Origin: Candidatus Krumholzibacteriota bacterium
Lineage (GTDB): Bacteria; Krumholzibacteriota; Krumholzibacteriia; LZORAL124-64-63
Length of the DNA: 64,000 nucleotides
NCBI GenBank assembly: GCA_024275485.1
Contig: JAJRZA010000035.1
Location: 1-64,000 of the forward strand
Direction of reading: 5' to 3'
Under the pieces are notes generated by a model that saw only the letters and a list, made by a program, of their open reading frames with translations, made no database searches and was not told where the DNA came from. Shown here piece by piece: positions 20,050 through 29,745 of this stretch. Position 1 is the stretch's first letter, and every line of letters begins with the position of its first letter. The translations under genes were made by a program, and so were the position numbers.

Positions 20050-22134
20050 TTACTGGTTTTCTTGCCTAGGCAACCCCATCTCCCCGCTGAGATCCAACTC
20101 GGGCATCTTCCCATCCCAGGGTTTACCGTCCAGCAAATACCACTGAAACCAGGCCACCGTGCGGTGAACATAATCCGCCCGGCCAAATCGCTTGCTGTTG
20201 CCATGACCTTCCCCAGGATACCAGACCAACCGCACTGCGGGATGCCCGGCTACTTTCAAAGCCCGGTAAATCTCCTGACTCTGGCTTGGATGCACCCGGG
20301 GGTCGCTGTCTCCGTGCAGAATCAACAACGGTGTCCTGCTCTGGTCCGCGTAAAGGATGGGGCTACGATCAAGCATCAATTCCCAGGTGTCGCGCACGGG
20401 CTTGCCCATGTGCACATACAGGTCTTCGTAGGGAATATCCGTGAGGAACCGTTTGGCAACCAGATCACTGACACCAACAAAGCTCACCCCAGCGGCAAAA
20501 CGTTCGCTGTAGCGGGTGGTCAACCAGTTGGTAGCGTATCCACCGTAGCTGCCACCCATCACGCCCACGCGCCCGCCGTCCACCAGACCTTCACTGATCA
20601 GATAGTCCACACCGTCGACGATGTCGTCAAACTCGGCACCGGCCGGATCGGCAAAACTGCTGGCCGCGAAATCCAGGCCACGGCCGGTACTGCCGCGATA
20701 ATTGGGATATAAAACACCAAAACCCAGGCCGCAGAAGATGTGTCCGGGAGAAGCGTAACGACTGATCCACCCCTGGTGATGATTGCTCTCCGGCCCGCCG
20801 TGTACATCGACAATCAGCGGGAAAGGTCGGCCGTCCCAGTTCACCGGCATTTGCAGGATACCTTCAATTTCCAGACCATCACGGGCCTGCCAGGTCACCA
20901 CTTTCTGTTCGGCCAGATCAACATCGGCAAGACCACTGTTGTGATGGGTCAAGCGTTTGGCATCACCTTTTCCATTCCATAGAAAAAGCTCCGTCGGTTG
21001 GGTACTGTTGTGTCCCGTCATGACCATGGTTTTCAGACCAGGACGCGATGCAGGCAGTCCCACAACCAGGTTGGCCTCAGAGCCATTGAATAGGACTTTG
21101 AAGTTGCCCACTTCCCTGTCGATGCGCTGTTCAATCAGGTTGGTGTGCATACCTTCGTCGACCTGGACCAGTACGGTGCGCTTGTCCCGCCATGTGACGT
21201 GACGCGCATGGCCCAGATAGTCGGCAGAGGTAAGGCTGCGGGTATCATTTTCGTCCAGAGAAGTGATAAAAACTGTTGAAACGGCGTGATCACTCAATGA
21301 AGCACCGCCTGTCCAGGCCACATTTCGACCGTCCGGGCTGACTTTCACGTCGCCCAGCTTTCCTGGAACATCCACCAACAGATGGGTATTGCCCGAAGAT
21401 AGATCCAGAACGTGCAGGTTCTGGAACATGAGGCTGTCATCCACCAGGTTTCTTTCAGTGCTGCTGAAGACGACGGATTTTCCGGTAGGATCCACCGCCA
21501 GTTTCCACACCACGGCGTCGTCCACCAGGATCTCGGCCTCTTGCGGTACCTTGTTCCAGCTGAAAGGCGTGCGGCACAGATGACGACCGCGCAGGTTCTC
21601 TTCATACCAGCGCGGCAGCCAGCCCTTGTCCGCCAGTTCCTTTTCCTGTTCATCCTGCGCTTCGGTCTCGATGGTGAACAGGTGGTTGCCGTCATGGCTC
21701 CAGGCAAAGGCGCTGACTCCGGTTTTACTCTTGGTTGCGGCCAAAGCCTCGCCACCACCGACGGGCATGACCCACACCTGACTTTTGGCATCGTCACCCC
21801 TGGTCATGCCGAAGGCCAGGAAATGACCGTCCGGGCTGAAGGTCGGATTGCTCACCGAGACTTCGCCCGTGATGTAGGGCCGCGGTTCGCCCTCTTTGGT
21901 GGACACCAGATACAACCGGCTCCAACTGCCGCCTGCTTCCTCGTCCAGGGAGCGGTTCTGAACCACGGTGAACAACGCCAATTTGCCGTCGGGAGAGATA
22001 TCAACCTTGCCCACGCGGCTGATGTCCAGCAGCTGGTTGATGGTCATCGGGGTGGCCGACGATTCTGACGGAGTCAGGACAAAAAACATGAATATACCGA
22101 AGACCGACCATAAAAGCCTGTTTGAGTGCAGCAT
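20050..22134 (-). CDS. Secreted S9-family prolyl oligopeptidase/acylaminoacyl peptidase
   Basis: 694 residues with a signal peptide (LLWSVFGIFMFFVLTPSES). The first 400 residues form a WD40-like/TolB-type propeller with repeated blocks such as ISPDGKLALFTV and FSPDGHFLAFGM. The C-terminal alpha/beta-hydrolase domain has the nucleophile elbow GGSYGGYATNWL, the Asp region LLILHGDSDPRVHPSQS and the His in WYPGEGHGNSK. This is the S9C-type peptidase layout, acting on peptides in the periplasm or outside. It is a single gene, divergent from the YgiQ gene. Confidence 0.92.
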   Translation of the reverse strand: MLHSNRLLWSVFGIFMFFVLTPSESSATPMTINQLLDISRVGKVDISPDGKLALFTVVQNRSLDEEAGGSWSRLYLVSTKEGEPRPYITGEVSVSNPTFSPDGHFLAFGMTRGDDAKSQVWVMPVGGGEALAATKSKTGVSAFAWSHDGNHLFTIETEAQDEQEKELADKGWLPRWYEENLRGRHLCRTPFSWNKVPQEAEILVDDAVVWKLAVDPTGKSVVFSSTERNLVDDSLMFQNLHVLDLSSGNTHLLVDVPGKLGDVKVSPDGRNVAWTGGASLSDHAVSTVFITSLDENDTRSLTSADYLGHARHVTWRDKRTVLVQVDEGMHTNLIEQRIDREVGNFKVLFNGSEANLVVGLPASRPGLKTMVMTGHNSTQPTELFLWNGKGDAKRLTHHNSGLADVDLAEQKVVTWQARDGLEIEGILQMPVNWDGRPFPLIVDVHGGPESNHHQGWISRYASPGHIFCGLGFGVLYPNYRGSTGRGLDFAASSFADPAGAEFDDIVDGVDYLISEGLVDGGRVGVMGGSYGGYATNWLTTRYSERFAAGVSFVGVSDLVAKRFLTDIPYEDLYVHMGKPVRDTWELMLDRSPILYADQSRTPLLILHGDSDPRVHPSQSQEIYRALKVAGHPAVRLVWYPGEGHGNSKRFGRADYVHRTVAWFQWYLLDGKPWDGKMPELDLSGEMGLPRQENQ

Positions 22135-22294
22135 CGAGACTCCAATTCTTGAAATTTCCCGCCATTTTCACATTCTGATCCTGAATCTACCACACCACGG
22201 CGACAACCGCTCTGAAAGTTCAATCCTTGACGAGACAAGCGTCAAGGCTTTTCCTGTGGTTACAATATTGTAATACAGCAAGTCAGGAAGTCCC

Positions 22295-24454
22295 TTGTCC
22301 AATCCAGCGCATCCCAATCCACCAGGCCTGTTCAGTGGCCCCGAATACTGGGCAGCCACCTTCGGCATCGCCTCCCAGTTGCCCATGTCCCGCCCGGAGA
22401 TGGACCAACTTGGCTGGGACAGTTGCGACGTGATTCTGGTCACCGGCGATGCCTATGTGGACTTGCCAAGTTTCGGCATGGCGGTGATGGGACGAGTGTT
22501 GGAGAACAAGGGTTACCGGGTGGGTATCATCTCCCAACCGGATTGGCGCAGTGTCGATCCCTTCCGCTCGCTCGGGCAACCCAATCTGTTTTTTGGCGTT
22601 ACCGCCGGCAACATGGATTCCATGGTCAACCACTACACCAGCGAACGGAAAATCCGCAGCAACGACAGCTACACTCCCGACGGTGTCGCCGGCAAGCGGC
22701 CGGACCGGGCGGTCCTGGTTTATGCCCAGCGCTGCCGCGAAGCCTTCAAAGGCGTACCGGTGATCATCGGTGGAATTGAAGCCAGCCTGCGGCGCATCGC
22801 CCAATACGACTATTGGTCGGACAAGGTCAAGCGCTCCGTTTTACCCGACAGCAAAGCCAACATGTTGGTTTACGGCAACGGGGAACGGCAAATTCTGGAA
22901 ATTGCCCGGCGTCTGGCCGCAGATGAAAAAATCGGATCCATGACCGACATTCGCGGCACGGCTTTCATGCTGCCCAAAGTGCCTGCCGGATGGGTTGAAA
23001 TGGATTCCACCGAGCTGGACAAACCTAGCCCACTGATCGTCCATCCCGATCCTTATGCCATGCAGCCCGATTGCGACAAGGCTCCAGTCAATTCGACCGA
23101 ACCAGAGCCGATCCAACTGACCGACAAGCAGGTCCACCGGCTTTGGGGAAATCGCTCCCGAACGGTGATTCGCCTGCCGGACTACGAAAAGGTTGCCACC
23201 GACCCGGTGCTTTACGCCCACGCCTCACGACTGATGCATCTGGAGACCAATCCCGGCAATGCACGGGCCCTGGTTCAACGCCATGGCACCCGGGAGGTTT
23301 GGTTGAACCCCCCGCCCATCCCGCTGACCACCCCGGAGATGGACGCCGTTTTCGACCTGCCGTACAACCGTCGTCCCCATATTTCGTATGGCAAGGCCCC
23401 AATACCGGCCTACGACATGATCAAGAACAGCATCAACATCATGCGTGGGTGTTTTGGGGGTTGTACTTTCTGTTCCATCACCGAACACGAAGGTCGTATC
23501 ATTCAAAACCGGAGTGAAGACAGCATCATCAGGGAGATAGAGAACATTCGGGACAAGAGTTTGGGCTTCACCGGCACCATCAGTGATCTCGGTGGCCCCA
23601 CCGCCAACATGTATCGCTTGGCCTGCAAGTCCCGGGAGATTGAATCGGCCTGTCGGCTGCCGTCCTGTGTTTATCCAAAGATTTGTCCCAACCTGAACAC
23701 CGACCATGCTCCGCTGATCAAGTTGTATCAACGGGCGCGCAAGGTTGATGGCGTGAAAAAGGTTTTGGTGGCCTCCGGAGTGCGATTTGATCTGGCGGTG
23801 GAATCGCCCGCCTACATCAAGGAACTGATCACTCATCATGTGGGTGGATATTTGAAAATTGCCCCCGAGCACTCTGAGAACGGTCCACTCGACAAGATGA
23901 TGAAGCCCGGGATCGGCAGCTTCGAAAAATTTCGGCGGATGTTTGAAAAATTCAGCAAGGCGGCCGGGAAGAAGCAATACCTCATTCCCTACTTCATTGC
24001 CGCCCATCCCGGTACCACCGACACCGACATGTTGAACCTGGCCCTGTGGTTGAAGAAGAATAAATTCCGCCCCGATCAGGTTCAGGCCTTTTTGCCTTCA
24101 CCCATGGCCACGGCCACGGCCATGTATCATTCTGATCGCAACCCCCTGCGCAGTATTTCGCGCAAGGCACGGCCAGTCGGAGATCGGATCTTTACTCCCA
24201 AACGGAAGAAACAAAGGGACCTGCACAAAGCTTTCCTGCGTTACCATGACCCCAAGAATTGGCCTCTGTTGAGGAGTGCCCTGCTTGAAATGGGACGTGG
24301 GGAATTGATTGGCGCGAAGCCGGAGTGTTTGGTTCCTGCGGGGAGACCAGGAAAAGGAAGCCATCCGGGGAACCGTTCGCAGACTGAACGGCCGAAGAGT
24401 CGAAAACGTGGTGGAAGAACCAGTCGTTCCGGCTCAAAAAAGAAACAAAACTAA
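22295..24454 (+). CDS. YgiQ-family radical SAM protein
   Basis: About 719 residues. The N-terminal UPF0313 domain ([20 protein letters not shown]) is followed by a radical SAM core with the cluster motif [12 protein letters not shown] (CxxxCxxC). The C-terminal DUF3362-type region has [19 protein letters not shown] and a basic tail. This order and length match YgiQ proteins; the reaction is not known to me. The start is TTG at 22295 with AGGAAG upstream. A TAA ends the gene. It is transcribed away from the S9 peptidase and stands alone. Confidence 0.92.
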   Translation: MSNPAHPNPPGLFSGPEYWAATFGIASQLPMSRPEMDQLGWDSCDVILVTGDAYVDLPSFGMAVMGRVLENKGYRVGIISQPDWRSVDPFRSLGQPNLFFGVTAGNMDSMVNHYTSERKIRSNDSYTPDGVAGKRPDRAVLVYAQRCREAFKGVPVIIGGIEASLRRIAQYDYWSDKVKRSVLPDSKANMLVYGNGERQILEIARRLAADEKIGSMTDIRGTAFMLPKVPAGWVEMDSTELDKPSPLIVHPDPYAMQPDCDKAPVNSTEPEPIQLTDKQVHRLWGNRSRTVIRLPDYEKVATDPVLYAHASRLMHLETNPGNARALVQRHGTREVWLNPPPIPLTTPEMDAVFDLPYNRRPHISYGKAPIPAYDMIKNSINIMRGCFGGCTFCSITEHEGRIIQNRSEDSIIREIENIRDKSLGFTGTISDLGGPTANMYRLACKSREIESACRLPSCVYPKICPNLNTDHAPLIKLYQRARKVDGVKKVLVASGVRFDLAVESPAYIKELITHHVGGYLKIAPEHSENGPLDKMMKPGIGSFEKFRRMFEKFSKAAGKKQYLIPYFIAAHPGTTDTDMLNLALWLKKNKFRPDQVQAFLPSPMATATAMYHSDRNPLRSISRKARPVGDRIFTPKRKKQRDLHKAFLRYHDPKNWPLLRSALLEMGRGELIGAKPECLVPAGRPGKGSHPGNRSQTERPKSRKRGGRTSRSGSKKKQN

Positions 24455-24569
24455 TTTCCTACTATTTTTTTGTAAGATCTAATTCCTTAACGAAACAATC
24501 CCTCCAGAAGGTCGGATTCGATTTCCAGAATCCAACATCGTAAATGTCTTTTGGAGGAGGGGAAAGAAA

Positions 24570-25148
24570 ATGTCTACATTCACGCTAATGCAAAAAAAAT
24601 CACTCACAGCCTTGATGGTTCTGGGTATCACGCTGTTCGCCGTCTCTGCCATGGCCGATGTCATGAATGGTGATTTTTCTAATGGAGGAATGGATTGGAC
24701 TGTCCTACCCGATCCTGGATTTGGTGCTTCCTTCCCTGCCGCCGGTGGCAACCCTGACGGCTATGCACTGCTGGAATCTGCCTTCCAAAATCCTGGCGGA
24801 CGCGTCTGTATTCTGCAAACCTTTATTTGCGGCGACCCCGACCAGGGTACCGAATGCACCATTGGATTTGACTATTTCCTCACCCCCATTGACGCCGCAC
24901 CTGGCTCAGGTCGTCTCATGGTAGTGATTGATGGTATTGTCAGCGTGGTTGCGGATCATCCCACCCAGGGATGGAATTTTGTCAGCTACGTAGTTCCCTG
25001 TGGTTTGCATACCCTCCAGTTCTGTCTGGAAGTCGATCCCCAGAACAACGCCTGGCAGGCAGGCATCGACAACGTGCGTTCCGAATGCACCGGTGGAGTT
25101 CCCAATGAGGCCAGGCACTGGGACGGGATCAAAAGTTTGTATCGCTAG
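24570..25148 (+). CDS. Small secreted protein with jelly-roll-like domain
   Basis: 192 residues, start fixed by a strong GGAGGAGGGG site. A signal peptide (SLTALMVLGITLFAVSAMA) is followed by VMNGDFSNGGMDWTV. That opening is typical of CBM4-like or PEP-CTERM-associated beta-sandwich domains (NGDF...GW). Later come CTIGFDYFLTPIDAAPGSGR and FCLEVDPQNNAWQAGIDNV. Six cysteines could form disulfides. There is no sorting signal at the C-terminus. It is monocistronic, with its own terminator 30 nt downstream. Function unknown; extracellular binding is a guess from the fold. Confidence 0.65.
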   Translation: MSTFTLMQKKSLTALMVLGITLFAVSAMADVMNGDFSNGGMDWTVLPDPGFGASFPAAGGNPDGYALLESAFQNPGGRVCILQTFICGDPDQGTECTIGFDYFLTPIDAAPGSGRLMVVIDGIVSVVADHPTQGWNFVSYVVPCGLHTLQFCLEVDPQNNAWQAGIDNVRSECTGGVPNEARHWDGIKSLYR

Positions 25149-25174
25149 ATTTTTTTATTACTGATGAAAATATC

Positions 25175-25206
25175 AGGCCTGACCAATCTCCTTGGTCGGG
25201 CCTTTT
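25175..25206 (+). terminator. Rho-independent terminator
   Basis: An 11-12 bp stem (arms 25175-25186 and 25192-25203, one T/G mismatch) with a 5-nt loop is followed by TTTT. It lies 27 nt after the stop of the small secreted protein gene and ends that transcript. Confidence 0.8.
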
Positions 25207-25413
25207 CTGACAGGGTCAATCCCAATAATATGTGATTTTATCATGAAAGTACGTTTTCTCTTGCCAAATCAACGATTACCCAATTTATTAGTCCCGACAA
25301 AACTAATTAGCACCACCAAATTTTAGCAACAAAAATTCAACATCTCTGGTTTGTTGGATTGGGTTTTGTTCATCAACCACTCATATCCTCGCCGGAGACC
25401 AAGGAGTCCAGAA

Positions 25414-26601
25414 ATGCAGTTATCCACGTCCCTGAATTGCTCATCAATGTTTTTAAAAGTGGCCCTGCTGTCAATTTCCTTTGCGGGGCTTTTGACCTTC
25501 CCCATCCCCGATGCCGAGGCCCAGGGCACCCCCCGAACCGACCTTCCCGGCAGCATCCTGGAGAAACCCTACCTCATCGGTGAAACCGGACGCGTTTCAG
25601 TGGGTGGATACATGGACATGGAATTCGAATGGAACGAAGGAGGCAAAAACACCTTCGACCAGTATCGATTCATCCCCTTCATCACCGGATATGTCTCGGA
25701 CAGGGTTACGGTCTCGGCCGAAATTGAATTCGAACATGGCGGGCAGGTATCTGGCGGCAGTGGCGAAGGTGAAATCCAACTGGAATATGCGGTGATGGAC
25801 TTTGAAATGACCTCCGCATTCATCTTTCGCGGTGGTGTGATCCTCAGTCCGCTCGGTTCGTTCAACCTACTCCACGACAGTCCCCTGAATGATTTGACGG
25901 CTCGACCGGTTGTCAGTCGCCAACTCATACCATCAACCCTCAGCGAGTCGGGAATGGGTTTCTTTGGCGACGCTGCTTTGGGCGAAGAAGGCGCCCTCAG
26001 TTACCAGGCCTATTTCGTCAACGGTTTCAACGAGGGCATCATCAACAGTGATGGCCAATTGCGGGTCCGCAGTGGTCGGGGCAGCCAAAAGGAAGACAAC
26101 AATCAGGACAAGGCCCTAACCGCACGCCTGGGTTTCAGCCCCACGTTGGCCACCAACTTCGGCGCCTCCATCCATACTGGAAAATATGACAACAACGACG
26201 AGCATCGCCTTACGATTTCTGCGCTGGACGCCAAAGTCGTTTTTGGCCCTCTGGAGTTTCAGGGCGAGTTTGCCGCCATCAAGGCGGACATGAACAAGGA
26301 CCTCAACCCCAACACGGCTGAAAATCAAATTGGCGGATATGCCCAGGCCAACTATCACGTCCTTCACGACACGCTCATGAAAGGGTCCGTAGTCACCTTG
26401 GTGTTGCGCGGCGATTGGATCGATTTTGACAGCAATGTGGACGGTGATGCAGAAGAAGGAATTACCTTCGGCGCAAACTTCCGTCCCACCGAAGAAACGG
26501 TGTTCAAGTTTGACTACAATCTTAGTAGAACCACTCCGGCTCTGGGTGATAAAGGCAACGCCGCAGGTCGCTTCTTCTTCTCCTTCGCAACCTACTTCTA
26601 A
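25414..26601 (+). CDS. Outer-membrane beta-barrel (porin-like) protein
   Basis: About 395 residues. The ATG at 25414 has AAGGAG 7 nt upstream and begins a signal peptide (FLKVALLSISFAGLL). The mature part alternates hydrophobic and polar residues as in a beta barrel (RVSVGGYMDMEFEWNEGGK, VTVSAEIEFEHGG, SFNLLHDSPLN) and ends in an aromatic C-terminal strand (GRFFFSFATYF, final Phe), the usual outer-membrane assembly signal. It resembles phosphate-selective-porin-like barrels. One base separates it from the FMN_bind gene, so it belongs to the flavinylation module and may be its outer-membrane component. Confidence 0.78.
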   Translation: MQLSTSLNCSSMFLKVALLSISFAGLLTFPIPDAEAQGTPRTDLPGSILEKPYLIGETGRVSVGGYMDMEFEWNEGGKNTFDQYRFIPFITGYVSDRVTVSAEIEFEHGGQVSGGSGEGEIQLEYAVMDFEMTSAFIFRGGVILSPLGSFNLLHDSPLNDLTARPVVSRQLIPSTLSESGMGFFGDAALGEEGALSYQAYFVNGFNEGIINSDGQLRVRSGRGSQKEDNNQDKALTARLGFSPTLATNFGASIHTGKYDNNDEHRLTISALDAKVVFGPLEFQGEFAAIKADMNKDLNPNTAENQIGGYAQANYHVLHDTLMKGSVVTLVLRGDWIDFDSNVDGDAEEGITFGANFRPTEETVFKFDYNLSRTTPALGDKGNAAGRFFFSFATYF

Positions 26602-26602
26602 A

Positions 26603-27193
26603 ATGAAAAAAACCACTGCAACCTGGATTTTCCTAACCATGCTGGGCACCCTGTTTTGGGGTGCCCAGGCGCTGGCCGATGATCTTACCGTAAGCCCGGA
26701 CGGCCCCGAGCACATCAAAGTTTACCTGAGCCTGGAGCAGGCCCTGGACAAGGTATTTCCCAAGGCTGACAAGATCTGGGCTGAACAATGGCGGCCAACA
26801 TCTGCGGAAATACATAGCCTGGAAATTGCACTTGGCTGGCGTTTGACCGAAGAGACTTTTGTCTTTCATCGTGCCGCCAAGAATGGCACCGATCTGGGAT
26901 ACGCCATGGTCGATCAACAACGTGGCCGGTTCAAGCCCATCACTTTCATGGTGCAGGTCTCCCCCAATGGAAAAGTGGGCCGGGTTGAAGTCATGGTTTA
27001 CCGGGAGTCGCGTGGAGATGGTGTTCAGCGGCAACGCTTTCTGAAACAATTCCGCGACAAAAGCGCCAGCGACCCTATCCGCATGAACCGCGACATCACT
27101 GTTCTCAGTGGAGCGACCATGTCCAGTCGGGCCTTGACTGCGGGTGTAAAAAAAGTTTTGACGTTCGTTCAAAAGAGGTATTTGCATGACTAG
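26603..27193 (+). CDS. FMN_bind domain protein, exported flavoprotein
   Basis: 196 residues with a signal peptide (WIFLTMLGTLFWGAQALA). The C-terminal half is an FMN_bind domain like NqrC/RnfG: VEVMVYRESRGDG..., then the flavinylation site LSGATMSSRAL, in which Thr172 would carry covalently attached FMN. The adjacent ApbE gene provides the transferase that makes this bond. The start at 26603 is chosen because it follows the porin stop directly and begins a signal peptide; the open frame extends upstream inside the porin gene. Expected to relay electrons in the periplasm. Confidence 0.87.
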   Translation: MKKTTATWIFLTMLGTLFWGAQALADDLTVSPDGPEHIKVYLSLEQALDKVFPKADKIWAEQWRPTSAEIHSLEIALGWRLTEETFVFHRAAKNGTDLGYAMVDQQRGRFKPITFMVQVSPNGKVGRVEVMVYRESRGDGVQRQRFLKQFRDKSASDPIRMNRDITVLSGATMSSRALTAGVKKVLTFVQKRYLHD

Positions 27194-27890
27194 GGCGGTG
27201 CGCAATCTCCACAAGATGATCCGACGATGGCACAAAACCATCGGCCTGATCATTGGCTTGCCCATACTGCTGACTGTGGTGACGGGTGTTCTTCTTCAAT
27301 ACCCACAACTTTTTGGGCCCGATTCCGAAACCACCACCGCCATAACCGTCGATCCCATGCAAACGGATCATTGGTTGCGTGGAACCAACTTCGGATTGCA
27401 CCACTCCTTCGACCAGGGCTTGACTTGGCAGGAGGCACCCTTGATGTGGTCCCCTGGAACTATCCAAAAGTTGGTTTTTTCTCCCATCGATTCCCGTCTG
27501 ATCTATGCCCTGGGATCGGATGCCCTGCTTTTCAGCAGAGATTCGGGACGCATTTGGGAGATACTCCACCTGAATTTTCCTGAGGATATCGGGTGGCAGC
27601 AGTTCATGGACCTCAACCTTGGCCAGGATGGCACCATGATCATCCTGACCAGGGGTGGCTTGGCTCGAAGCCAAGACGGTGGATTATCCTGGTCCACGAA
27701 AAATTGGGCATCTGATGGCCAGGAATCCCATGCCCTCACTTTTATTCACGACCTCCACACCGGCTTTTGGATTGGAACTTTTGGCCCCTGGGCCACCACC
27801 GTCACCGCTGCAGGCACAATTTTATTAATGTGTTCGGGATTTCTTTTGGTTTTTTTGGGAAAGAAAAACGGGAGACGGAGCCGTGACTAG
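27186..27890 (+). CDS. PepSY-type membrane protein with Asp-box (BNR) repeats
   Basis: 234 residues with one N-terminal helix (LIIGLPILLTVVTGVLLQY) preceded by RRWHKTIGLI, typical of PepSY-associated transmembrane proteins, and one C-terminal helix (TVTAAGTILLMCSGFLLVFL) preceded by FIHDLHTGFW. The periplasmic segment between them contains three Asp-box motifs: SFDQGLTW, SRDSGRIW and SQDGGLSW, as in BNR/sortilin-like propeller blades. Conserved His residues in both helix regions could bind haem, as in other PepSY membrane reductases (inferred). The start overlaps the FMN_bind stop, and its stop overlaps the ApbE start. Probably moves electrons from the inner membrane to the FMN_bind protein. 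Confidence 0.72.
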   Translation: MTRAVRNLHKMIRRWHKTIGLIIGLPILLTVVTGVLLQYPQLFGPDSETTTAITVDPMQTDHWLRGTNFGLHHSFDQGLTWQEAPLMWSPGTIQKLVFSPIDSRLIYALGSDALLFSRDSGRIWEILHLNFPEDIGWQQFMDLNLGQDGTMIILTRGGLARSQDGGLSWSTKNWASDGQESHALTFIHDLHTGFWIGTFGPWATTVTAAGTILLMCSGFLLVFLGKKNGRRSRD

Positions 27891-28938
27891 AGCAACGGCC
27901 CTGATCCTTTGGTGGATATCTACTATTTTTTCCATGCCCGCCATGGCCGAGGAGTCTTCATCAAATAAACCGTACCTGCATGAAGAGGCTCGTTTCCTCA
28001 TGGGGACTTTGGCCCGAATCCAGGTTTCTGCTCCTACCAAGGTGAAAGCCGCCCAATGCGCTGCCGAAGGGTTCCGAGTCCTGGACCTGGCTGACTCAGT
28101 GTTCAGCACTTGGCGACCCGACAGTGAATTAAGCCACATCAACAACCAGGCAGGTAAGGGCCCAATTCATATTTCGGATGCCATGGCCTGGGTTCTGTCT
28201 GCCGCCCTGGATATGTCTCGTCGAAGCAAGGGCGCTTTTGACCCAACCGTCTTGCCCCTGGTGGAGCTTTGGGGGTTTCGCAATTCCCAACCAGGCCCTG
28301 CGCCTTCAAAGTCCGCTGTCAGTCGATGCCTCCAGGCTGTTGGAACTCATCTGGTGAAATACCATGCCACCAATCAAACCGTGGAATTATCTAATCCCCT
28401 GACAAGGTTGGATTTTGGGGGAATAGCCAAAGGTGCAGCTCTAGACCAGGCAGCCGCAGCCATGATGAAGAACGGCGCTGCGGGCGGAATGATTGATCTG
28501 GGCGGAGGGTTGCTTGTTTTCGGCGAGACTCATGAACAAAAGGTTGGAGTGGTCAACCCCTTGGATCCGCACCACCCTTTGTCCATCATTCCTTTGTCAA
28601 AAGGATCGGTGGCCACTTCCGGACAATACGAACGATTCCGATTTCACGATGAGAAAACCTGGGGTCATATTCTCGATCCACGAACGGGACAACCATGTGG
28701 GCAGGCATTGAGTATCACCGTTGTCACCTTGTCCGCTTTGCTGGCCGATGCCCTGGCAACCGCCTGTTTTGTACTGGGACCTGCCGAAGGTTTGCGTTTG
28801 CTGGAAGACACGCCGGGCTGTGAAGGATTGATTCTTTTTGAGTCACCCGAAGGAGCAGTCCAGTTGAGGCAAACAACAAACTGGCCCGGCTTGCCTGATC
28901 AAACCTCTGGCGGACCCGAGGGAGTATCAGTCAGGTAG
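27883..28938 (+). CDS. apbE: FAD:protein FMN transferase
   Basis: 351 residues, exported (ILWWISTIFSMPAMA signal). Transfers FMN from FAD to a Thr in SGAT-type motifs, here most likely that of the FMN_bind protein two genes upstream. ApbE landmarks: RFLMGTLARIQV, STWRPDSELSHINNQAG, LDFGGIAKGAALDQAA, GGMIDLGGGLLVFG, SVATSGQYERF and HILDPRTGQP, with the metal-binding region LSALLADALATACFVLG. It starts at GTG inside the preceding gene's stop. Its 3' end overlaps the convergent last gene of the microcompartment operon by 40 nt. Confidence 0.94.
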   Translation: MTRATALILWWISTIFSMPAMAEESSSNKPYLHEEARFLMGTLARIQVSAPTKVKAAQCAAEGFRVLDLADSVFSTWRPDSELSHINNQAGKGPIHISDAMAWVLSAALDMSRRSKGAFDPTVLPLVELWGFRNSQPGPAPSKSAVSRCLQAVGTHLVKYHATNQTVELSNPLTRLDFGGIAKGAALDQAAAAMMKNGAAGGMIDLGGGLLVFGETHEQKVGVVNPLDPHHPLSIIPLSKGSVATSGQYERFRFHDEKTWGHILDPRTGQPCGQALSITVVTLSALLADALATACFVLGPAEGLRLLEDTPGCEGLILFESPEGAVQLRQTTNWPGLPDQTSGGPEGVSVR

Positions 28939-29492
28939 ATTCCTTCCAGAAATGCCAACATCAATTCCCGGCCCGGTTTCTCCCCCAAATCATTGGGATG
29001 AAGGTTCCAGGCCACCATTGGCAATTGTCGGTGACTCAAAGCCAGCGCCACCCGTTCATCATTCCAGGCCGTCACCACCAGCACCGGCGGGAGCTCTGAT
29101 TGATCCGGCGCCGTGGACGGATAGCCGGCAACCTCAAGGGGATCGCTGAATCCGGTCCAAAGGCCAACTCCGTCGTGCATCAGGTAATTTTCTTCTTCGG
29201 GGGCAATGGCTGTACATCGGCCGCCAAAAGCCTGCATGAAAGATTCCAGCGCCGATTCGGCTGCCAAGATGGGAATGCTTTCCATGAGATCGATATAGAT
29301 TTCAGGCGCAACAGGAGTCACGACCACAATGCGGTGAGGGTTCATGGTGCGCAACAGTTCCGCATCGGCTTTGCCGGAGGACAGCAACGAGGGACTCACG
29401 CCCCCGCACAATTCCGTCAGCAGGTTCACCCAATTGTCCGGAATATGATACGGGTCGTGAACCAGAACAACCCTGACGCCTTCAACCGACAT
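28899..29492 (-). CDS. Unrecognised last gene of the microcompartment operon
   Basis: About 197 residues beginning at an ATG that overlaps the preceding BMC-P gene by 11 nt; a longer frame reaching 29570 only reads through that gene. I do not recognise the family. There are no transmembrane helices, no BMC domain and no PduL-like motif. Visible features are a Rossmann-like beginning (VRVVLVHDPYH), alternating beta/alpha character (HRIVVVTPVAPEI, PPVLVVTAWNDERV) and a C-terminal helix. Position and overlap tie it to the shell and core enzyme genes. It could be an accessory or core enzyme, for example filling the missing phosphotransacylase or cofactor-recycling role, but nothing in its sequence shows this. 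Confidence 0.7.
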   Translation of the reverse strand: MSVEGVRVVLVHDPYHIPDNWVNLLTELCGGVSPSLLSSGKADAELLRTMNPHRIVVVTPVAPEIYIDLMESIPILAAESALESFMQAFGGRCTAIAPEEENYLMHDGVGLWTGFSDPLEVAGYPSTAPDQSELPPVLVVTAWNDERVALALSHRQLPMVAWNLHPNDLGEKPGRELMLAFLEGIYLTDTPSGPPEV

Positions 29493-29745
29493 CGTCCACC
29501 ACCCCCACCACAACCGAGCGAACGGGCATCGAGTCCATCTGAAGAATCTGACGCGCACCGGTGCCTTCATCCAAAATGATCACCATTTCGCCAGCGCCTG
29601 CACCGATGCTGTCGATGGCGATAACATACCCGCCGTCAGGCTCTCCATGATCGTCCAGTTTGTCGCAAACAAGCAGTTTGCGGCCGGTCATGTCAGGATG
29701 ATGAATAGTGGAGGTGATGCGTCCGACCACCCGGGCGAGGATCAT
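29482..29745 (-). CDS. BMC-P (EutN/CcmL-type) shell pentamer protein
   Basis: 87 residues of the EutN/CcmL family, which form the pentameric vertices of bacterial microcompartment shells. Signature: MILARVVGRITSTIHHPDMT, GRKLLVCDKL, then GYVIAIDSIGAGAGEMVIIL and VRSVVVGVVDDVG. It is the third pentamer gene of the operon; paralogous vertices are common in metabolosomes. The start overlaps the stop of the preceding BMC-P gene (ATGA), and its end overlaps the unrecognised last gene. Confidence 0.95.
   Translation of the reverse strand: MILARVVGRITSTIHHPDMTGRKLLVCDKLDDHGEPDGGYVIAIDSIGAGAGEMVIILDEGTGARQILQMDSMPVRSVVVGVVDDVG

Noticed and set aside
24514-24533. GGATTC/GAATCC inverted repeat in the leader of the small secreted protein gene
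   Set aside because: Only six base pairs, with no sequence resembling a known riboswitch or terminator. Not distinguishable from chance.
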